Part shown: positions 57,912-64,000 of the stretch, piece by piece
Numbering within the stretch: position 1 is the stretch's first letter
Layout of the letters: the number at the start of each line of letters is the position of its first letter
Origin: Trichosporon coremiiforme
Taxonomy: Eukaryota > Basidiomycota > Tremellomycetes > Trichosporonales > Trichosporonaceae
Assembly (NCBI GenBank): GCA_039545355.1
Contig: BCJJ01000005.1
Coordinates: 1,301,008 to 1,365,007 of the forward strand
DNA length: 64,000 bases
Direction of reading: 5' to 3'
Notes under the pieces: model-generated
The model's input: only the letters and a program-made list of their open reading frames with translations
The model's database searches: none
What the model was told of the DNA's origin: nothing
Translations under genes and position numbers: made by a program

Positions 57912-59622
57912 TCACATAACCACGCACCCGTCCTTGTCCCCCTTGCCCGCCGCCTTGCCCTCCTTAAGAGCCTCCATCTCGACGCGGCGGTTCAGCGCCG
58001 CGTTTCCGTTCATGCCGCCAGCGAGGCGGCGGGCCGCGCGCTTGTCCCCGCCGTCAGACGCTAGGCGGTACCACTTCATCGCTTGGCCCATGTTGGCCTC
58101 GACGCCGACGCCAGTCTGGAGGTTAGCTGAGCTCAAATTCTGGACAGCACAGCACACGCCCAGGGACTAATAGCCGTACGGCGGTTGCTCACCCGCAGCT
58201 GCCTGACGCCAGCTTCGCCTCGCCTGCGGCTCGGCGCTCACTCACCTCGGTGAAATATCCCAGCGCGTACTGCGCCTTGGCCAGTCCCTGGTCAGCCGCC
58301 TTCTTCGCCCAGAGGTACGCCTCCGTGTCGGACTGGGGGAGCACGCCGTCCGCGCCGACGAGGTACCACGCCGTGAGCGCGAAGCACGCTTGCGGGTGGT
58401 TCTGCTGCGCTGCAATGTTGTAGTAGTGAATGGACAGAGCCGGGTCAAGCGGGCACCCCATCTTGCCGTACTCGTAGCACTCGCCGAGCTTGAACGCACT
58501 CGGGGCATAGTTGAGCTCGGACGCCTGGGCGAGGAGCTCGGCGGCGTAGTCGAGGTCGACGAAGAGAATGTTGTCGATGCCGCGCTCGTGAAGCAGCGCC
58601 AGCTCATGCAGCGCGTGCGGGAACTCTTCTGTCGCGTGCTCCGCCGAACGCTTCAGCCACTTGACACCCTCCTTGGGCCGCTTCGACAGGCCGAGCGACC
58701 CGTTTAACTCGGCAGTGCCCAGGCGGTACATCGCGCCGGGGTGCAGGCCGACAGCCGCCTTCCTGGGGGCGTTAGCGTATACGTTCTCTTGGCGAGTCCA
58801 AGGCAGTGCCCGGGCAACCACAACTTCTTGTCTCCGGCGCTGTGCGCTCGACTCACTTGTAGTACTGAATCGCCTTGGCACTCTCACGCCGCGTACCCCA
58901 CCCGTGCTCGCAGCAGGTGCCTGCGCGGTAGCATGCGTCGGGGTGGCCGTGCTTCGCAGCGAGCGCAAACAGGGGGAACGCCTTATCGAAGTCCTGTTTG
59001 CCGCGCGTGGTGCCGATGCCGTTGGCGAAGCAGTCGGCGAGGAAGTACTGTGCGTCGGGGTATCCACGGTCCGCGAGGCGCTTCAGGAGCGCCGTCGCCT
59101 CCTTCACGAGCTCGTCGCGCTTGTCGACGGCGGCCGCGGGCGGGCGGTTCACCGGGTCGGCTGGGTCGTCCGGGTTCGGAGGGGGCACCATCTGCTTGGC
59201 GGCGTCGATCATGAACACGGCAAACTCAAAGATGAGCTCGGGGTCGTTCGTCTTCTTTGCGTTCTCGCGGTACAGCTCGATCGTCTGGTTGTGGCTCAGC
59301 AGCGAGGCCGAGTTGCCTGGCCGCAGGTGCGCTGCGAGGTCAGTACTGCCCGCGTAGGCTCTTGGCCGATGTTGCCGAGGATATAGCGACGTTCCGCACG
59401 TTACTCTCGCCACTCACACTGGTCCATCAGAGGGGGCGGGGCGGCGCTGACGCGTGTTGATGCCGTCGAGCCAGGCCCGGGAGGGAAGCCGCCTGGGGGA
59501 AAGCCGTTCGATCCGAGGTGGCCCTCCTCGCTCATCTGCATCTGCATCTGCATCTGCATCTGCGGCGGAGGGGGGCCGTTAAAGTTGCCGGTCTGCTGGG
59601 GCGGGGCTTGCCAAGCCTGCAT
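57912..59622 (-). CDS. SKT5: Chitin synthase activator Skt5/Chs4, Sel1 repeats
   Basis: Exons 59622-59418, 59331-58857, 58762-58246 and 58115-57912 encode about 466 residues. The N-terminus is Gln/Pro-rich with an MQMQMQ run. Sel1-like repeats fill about residues 90-430, for example YFLADCFANGIGTTRGKQ, GMYRLG-type and KLGECYEYGKMGCPLDPAL units. The protein ends in CVVM, a CAAX box for prenylation, as in yeast Skt5/Chs4. That protein recruits and activates chitin synthase III at the bud neck. Related Sel1 proteins include Chs4 paralogues in basidiomycetes, so the exact paralogue is uncertain. The last acceptor CTAACCTCCAG keeps TGVGVEANMGQAMKWY in frame. Confidence 0.88.
59534..59563 (+). repeat. 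(ATCTGC)5 repeat coding Met-Gln
   Basis: Five exact copies of a hexanucleotide in SKT5 exon 1 encode an alternating Met/Gln run on the minus strand. It is likely to vary in length between strains. Confidence 0.85.
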
Positions 59623-59997
59623 TGTGGTGGAAGGGGAGTTCGGGTTACCGACGCTTCGGGAGAGGTCGTGCGTGGAATGGGATCAGAGTGCACGTCGTGG
59701 GTGGTCCGGGTCGTTGCGTGTCGTCTCGTCGTCGCAGTCGTGAGCGTGCGTGCGTGTCGGTGTGCAGCGATGAGTGAGATGCGTGACGCAATACGCAGTA
59801 TGCAGGGGTACTCGAGCTGTGCTTTTTTCGGGGGAGTAGCGGTGCAGAGCAAGGGTCCTCGCTGTCGAAAATAGCAAGCAAGCCAGCGGAAAGGTGTGTT
59901 TTCGGTGTCGAAGTGTGGTAAAGAGTGAAGAAAGGAAGACACCAAGTTGTAATGTGTCGGCTGTGCCGAGTACGAGACTGGGTTTCGGTGGGTTGCC

Positions 59998-60045
59998 TGG
60001 CTGCTGGCTGCTGGCTGCTGGCTGCTGCTGGCTGCTGCTGGCTGG
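59998..60045. repeat. GGCTGCT/GCTGCTG tandem repeat
   Basis: GGCTGCT units alternate with GGCTGCTGCT units across about 48 bp upstream of SKT5. Confidence 0.8.
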
Positions 60046-60305
60046 GGCGTTGAAGGGAAGTGTGAAATGAGTGAATGTGGGAAGGGGAGAGTAGTGGCGG
60101 ATGGTGCTCAGGGTGGACTGGATTATTGGATTATTCGCGAGGCAAAGCAAGGATTAGGAAATGAGAGCCAGCCTGAGTAGTGGATAAACACAGACGATGC
60201 TGTGGCTGCGTCGGCAACGAGTGTAGTCGACAGTGGTGGTGTTGTATGCGTCTATGCGGTCTATGATGGACCGAGAGTTGTTCTGTTCTGTTCTGTTGGC
60301 CAAGG

Positions 60306-60320
60306 AAAAAAAAAAAAAAA
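60306..60320. repeat. Poly-A run (15 A)
   Basis: An uninterrupted A run in the gene-free stretch. No retro-element sequence is seen next to it. Confidence 0.85.
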
Positions 60321-60930
60321 CGTTGGGACGAGTTGTCGCAAGAAAAAGCAACGATTTCCTCCGTGGTAAAATGAACTCTATAATATTTGATGCAGCAACG
60401 GAGGATGCGTCTCGAGTGAAAGCAGCTCTGGGCGTCTGGGGGTTGGTAGGTTTAGGTAGTGAGTGAGTGAGCAGGTCCAAGGTCCCAGGGCACAGGGCAC
60501 AGGGGCGATAGGCGAGAGACACAAAGGGGATCGGGATAGGGTCAACCTGAACCTGCCAGCGAGTGACATCGACCCAGCAAGGCGCCAACAGAGCCCAGGC
60601 TCCCAGGTTGCGACCGACAGGGCACTCTAACTCGTGTCACCCTCATCGCACATCATCCAAACACCACGTGGGATCCATATCAACTCTGCCTGACACTCGG
60701 CCGATCCTCGTCGCCGCTGTAGTCGACAGTTGACGCGACGAGGCAAGACGAACACAATCCATGGTGCACCGGTTTCGGACAACAAACAACGTGACGTCTG
60801 CGTGGCATGCCATCGATGGCGTCTATCTACCTACACACACGCTACACACAGTACACACACACATACCGCCCCCCCCCAAACCAAAAGATCGATCCCACCT
60901 ACTGTCCCTCCAGATCCACAAAACATTCTT

Positions 60931-61988
60931 CTAGATCACCTGCGTCTTCAACTCGCCTCCGTCCTTCCCGCCCCAACTCGGCACATGCTGCCACAGGTCG
61001 CTCGTGTAGTCCTCAGCCTTGTCCAGTAGTCGCAGGGAAGACTGGTACACGAACAGGCCCGACTTGAGCACATACTGGCCTAGAATGTTGAGCAGCTGCT
61101 GCAGCATCTGCTGCACGCTGCCGTTGTCCGAGTAGCGCACACTAAGCACCAACAGACCACCGATCATGGCAAAGATGACAATCCACTTGACCGCTGTCGG
61201 TGAGAGGGTGACCGTCCGCGGTACCGGCGGGGAAACCGTCATCTTCTCCTTCTTCGAGACAGAGTTGTTCGTCGGCGCGGCAGAGGGCGTAGGTGTCGGA
61301 GCAATCACGGAGGAAGACGTGGACGGGGCAGCGACGGCCTGCGTGTATGACGGCGGAGCGAAGAGCCCGACCTCAGCGCCGAGGGCCGCTGTCAGCTGTC
61401 CCCGGGACAGATCCGGACGAGAGCTCGTGTAGTAGGCGTACCAGCTGTTCAGGTCTTGCGTCGACATCTTCTCGAGCGTGGTCTGCGACGTGATCGGCTG
61501 TGATGTCAGCTGGAGGTCCGATTCTTTTAGCTCTTACCGGGAGACCATTTGGAATCTGTGTTCCAGGCCGGACGACGGGGAGCAACGGCTGCTCCGCAAT
61601 CGAGCGCACGCGGTTCTGTCTCCTGTTGGAGTCAGCTAAACCATACTCTCTCGCTGCAGCGTCAGTGCGCACACAGTGACGGTCAGACAGTCACGTCACT
61701 GCGTGACCGGTGGCAAGAAGGAAGACAAAAGACACACCTGTTCTCCTCGGCGCGGGCGATGCCGAGCGCCTCATCCTGCTTCTGGGCAAACTGGTTCAGC
61801 TGCTCGGCGAACGTCTTGAGCTGTGCGCGGTTCGATACAGTCTGGGTCACGATCTGGGTCGCGAGGTGCTGAAGCTGTTCCGGCACCGAGGCATCTCCGG
61901 GGACGGGGCTGTAGCTTGACGGTGTGCCGGGGATGCTGAACGAGTTGCGGTTCGGCGTACGCGGTGTTCGTGGGACCGAGGTCGTCAT
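60931..61988 (-). CDS. Unrecognised 300-residue single-pass membrane protein
   Basis: Exons 61988-61738, 61622-61538 and 61497-60931 give about 300 residues. The start MTTSVPRTPRTPNRNSF opens a Pro/Ser/Thr-rich tail, followed by a coiled coil (QLKTFAEQLNQFAQKQDEALGIARAEEN). A Ser/Ala/Pro-rich linker follows. One membrane helix, VKWIVIFAMIGGLLVLSV, lies about 80 residues from the end, and the remaining region (SVQQMLQQLLNILGQYVLKSG) is amphipathic. I do not recognise the family. The layout would fit an organelle membrane protein with a long cytosolic side, but that is only a guess from topology. It diverges from NCR1. Confidence 0.7.
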
Positions 61989-62343
61989 GGTGTCTAGGCT
62001 AGGGTCTAGTGTGTAGCGATAAGAGAGAGAATGTGATGAAGCGAAAGGTGGTGGCGCGTTCAGAGTGGTGTGTTGCCGGATGCGGGCATAGGATTTGTTG
62101 ACAGAAATAACGGTACCATCATGAGCCGAAATGAGGACAAGGGGGACAAGGCGTCAACGGCCGAATCGCCGGTGGCCAGGTACGTCATCGCCGCTACAGT
62201 GTTACAGTGCTTCCGGCTCGGTCGATGGCTGATCGGACCGCTTAGTACCCCTGGCTCTTGCCTTCACTCCATCCATACTACTCGTTTGCGCTACACTTGC
62301 TATCACCACAACGCAACGCCCTACGGCACACCCCACACTCACC
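61989..62343. promoter_or_regulatory. Divergent promoter region to NCR1
   Basis: This 355-bp space separates two divergent starts. A signal-peptide exon for NCR1 was looked for here and not found. Confidence 0.45.
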
Positions 62344-64000
62344 ATGCACGCGCTCGAAGCGCAGGATGCGCTCCATGCGCCGGCACCGGCAACCTCGGAA
62401 GCGGACGTGCACGACTATGCCAAGGGCAAGCCCGGGTACTGCGCCATGCGCGGCAACTGCGGTCGCGCCACCATGTTCGGCGCCGAACTGCCCTGTCCCG
62501 ATGATGGCAAGGCTGATAAGGTGAGTAGTCGCGCCGAGAGCAGCGAGGCTGTCTGCCTGTGGACCTCGCCGAGTGTTCGCCGCGGCTCGAGGGCAGCCGG
62601 AGTTGGCCGAGCGGCAAACCCCAGACACTCCGGATCGACCCCCAGACTCTATGGAACAATACTGACCCCAGATCTCCCCCGACATCGAGAAGTTGCTGAA
62701 GCAAGTGTGTGGCCCGTCGTACGAGGTGCCGTCTCACGTGTGCTGCACCGTCGACCAGGTGCAGGCGCTCGGCGACCAGCTCTCGCAGGCTGCACCGCTG
62801 ATCGCCTCTTGTCCGGCCTGTATCAACAACTTCCGCTCGTTCTACTGCGACTTTACATGTTCGCCAGACCAGGCGCAGTTTCTCAAGATCACTCGGACGC
62901 AGAAGACGACCGAGGGTAAGGATGCTGTGAAGAGCGTCGACTACGGCGTCAGCACCGGCTTCGCCGAGGGCTTCTTCGACAGCTGCAAGAGCGTGCAGTT
63001 TGGCGCGACGAATGGGTTCGCGATGGACCTCATCGGCGGCGGGGCCAGGAACGCGAGCGGGTTCCTCAAGTACATGGGCGACGAACGGCCGGGACTCGGA
63101 AGCCCGTTCCAGATCGACTTTCCCTTCGACGCGGGCGAGTATGCCCGCCAACCATTGAACTGCGCCGATGTCCAGGACCCGAACGCGCACTGCGCCTGCG
63201 TCGACTGTCCCGACGTGTGTCCTGCGCTGCCCGCTCCACCGAGTCATGGACAGTGCACCGTTGGCGCCGTGTCGTGTCTGACCTTTTCGCTGCTCATCAT
63301 CTACTCCGTCTTACTCCTCGCGGGGATCGTGTGGCTCGCGGCGCGCTCCTTCTGGTCCCGGCGCAAGGCGAGCTACGAGCGTGTCTCGCTGGACTCCCCG
63401 CTCTCGCCTACCATCTCGGGACTCGACGGCCTCGTCGGCCGCGGCGACGACTCCGAGTCTGGCCCTTCCGGGTCCGTGCACTTCCGGCTCGGCCGTGGCG
63501 CCTCCCTCTTAGACCCGATGGAGCACATGCAGCCGAAGCAGAACGCGATCAACGCGACGCTGCGTCGGTTCTTCTACCGCCTCGGTCTCGTGTGTGCTAA
63601 GCGCCCTGTTACCACCTTTGCCATCTGGGCCCTCATCATCGCGGCGTTGAATGTCGGCTGGAAGGACTTTTCCGTCGAGACAGACCCCGTCCGTCTGTGG
63701 GTCTCGCCGTCGAGTGAGGCAGCGCAGCAGAAGGAGTTCTTCGACAAGGAGTTTGGCCCCTTCTTCCGCTCCGAGCAACTGTTCGTGTCCCACAAGGACG
63801 GCTCGACCGTCATGGACAGGGACACGATCCAGTGGTGGCTCGACACGGAGGACCAGATCAACAAGCTGAACTACCAGGGCAGTACGCTGGAGAAGGTGTG
63901 CTTCGCGCCCGGCGGCGACGCATGCGTTGTGCAGTCGATCTCCGCCTGGACGGGGTACGAGCTCGGTGACGACTGGGCGAAGCGTATCGACCGGTGTGCA
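62344..64000 (+). CDS. NCR1: Niemann-Pick C1-related sterol transporter, 5' part
   Basis: Exon 1 (62344-62520) and exon 2 (62672 to the window edge) read 502 codons in one frame; the gene continues beyond 64000. NPC1/Ncr1 moves sterols out of the lysosome or vacuole lumen. The cysteine-rich N-terminal domain is clear: YCAMRGNCGRATMFGAELPC, VCCTVDQVQAL, SCPACINNFRSFYCDFTCSPDQ and GATNGFAMDLIGGGA, all close to yeast Ncr1. A first membrane helix follows at about 257-280 (LLIIYSVLLLAGIVWLAA) and a second at about 371-388. The sterol-sensing domain is past the window. The start codon gives no hydrophobic signal peptide, which the family needs, so an upstream exon may be missing or the start is wrong. 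Confidence in identity is high, in the start moderate. Confidence 0.9.

Larger units (their letters stand above)
59623..60930. other. 1.3-kb intergenic region with low-complexity tracts
   Basis: This region contains the SKT5 promoter and the 3' flank of the next minus-strand gene. It holds a GGCTGCT repeat (about 59998-60045), a TTCTG run (about 60278-60297) and a 15-base A run (60306-60320). I see no gene. Confidence 0.5.

Overview
The window reads as nuclear DNA of a GC-rich, intron-rich basidiomycete yeast. Introns are very short (many 34-50 nt), start GTGAGT, GTAAGC or similar, and end in a compact CTGAC/CTAAC-N-AG signal. Gene content (TSC2, Prp4 kinase, PRMT3, Skt5, Lro1, Ncr1, Ubc1 with a UBA tail) and compact gene order suggest Tremellomycetes, perhaps Trichosporonales. 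That placement is an inference from gene structure, not from a database search. I find 25 protein-coding genes and one tRNA gene. I see no transposon ORFs, rRNA or CRISPR.

Layout. 0.2-2.8 kb: membrane-anchored GH5 exo-beta-1,3-glucanase (minus). 2.8-7.5 kb: gene-free, with simple repeats. 7.5-12 kb: LRO1, tRNA-Val(UAC) and RRP17/NOL12 (all minus). 12.5-18.3 kb: an apparently intronless tuberin (TSC2) gene. 18.5-36 kb: a dense housekeeping block of CDC23/APC8, PRP4 kinase, YPT35-like PX protein, UBC1, TRM10, CMC1, NUFIP1-like factor, SCY1 pseudokinase and UTP13, mostly in divergent or convergent pairs with 57-400 bp gaps. 36.5-49.3 kb: an accessory-looking stretch with an L-type amino-acid permease, four proteins I do not recognise, and a Dal5-type MFS transporter, with longer intergenic gaps. 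49.3-51.2 kb: gene-free. 51.2-62 kb: LAA2/aftiphilin-like protein, PRMT3, DNA primase small subunit PRI1, SKT5/CHS4 and a single-pass membrane protein. 62.3 kb to the end: the 5' part of NCR1/NPC1, cut by the window edge.

Functional themes are cell wall and membrane (glucanase, Skt5, Lro1, Ncr1, permeases), RNA processing (Rrp17, Utp13, NUFIP1, Prp4, Trm10, tRNA), cell cycle and replication (Apc8, Pri1), signalling and trafficking (Tsc2, Scy1, PX protein, Laa2), and ubiquitin or arginine modification (Ubc1, PRMT3). Nothing suggests a co-regulated pathway cluster. All splice sites were chosen by reading the sequence so that frames and family alignments stay continuous; there is no transcript evidence. 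The most interesting points are the composite branch-point/acceptor signal with ultra-short introns, a 6-nt microexon in PRI1, a PRMT3 whose zinc-finger ligands are all replaced, and a small dispersed B-box-like repeat family.
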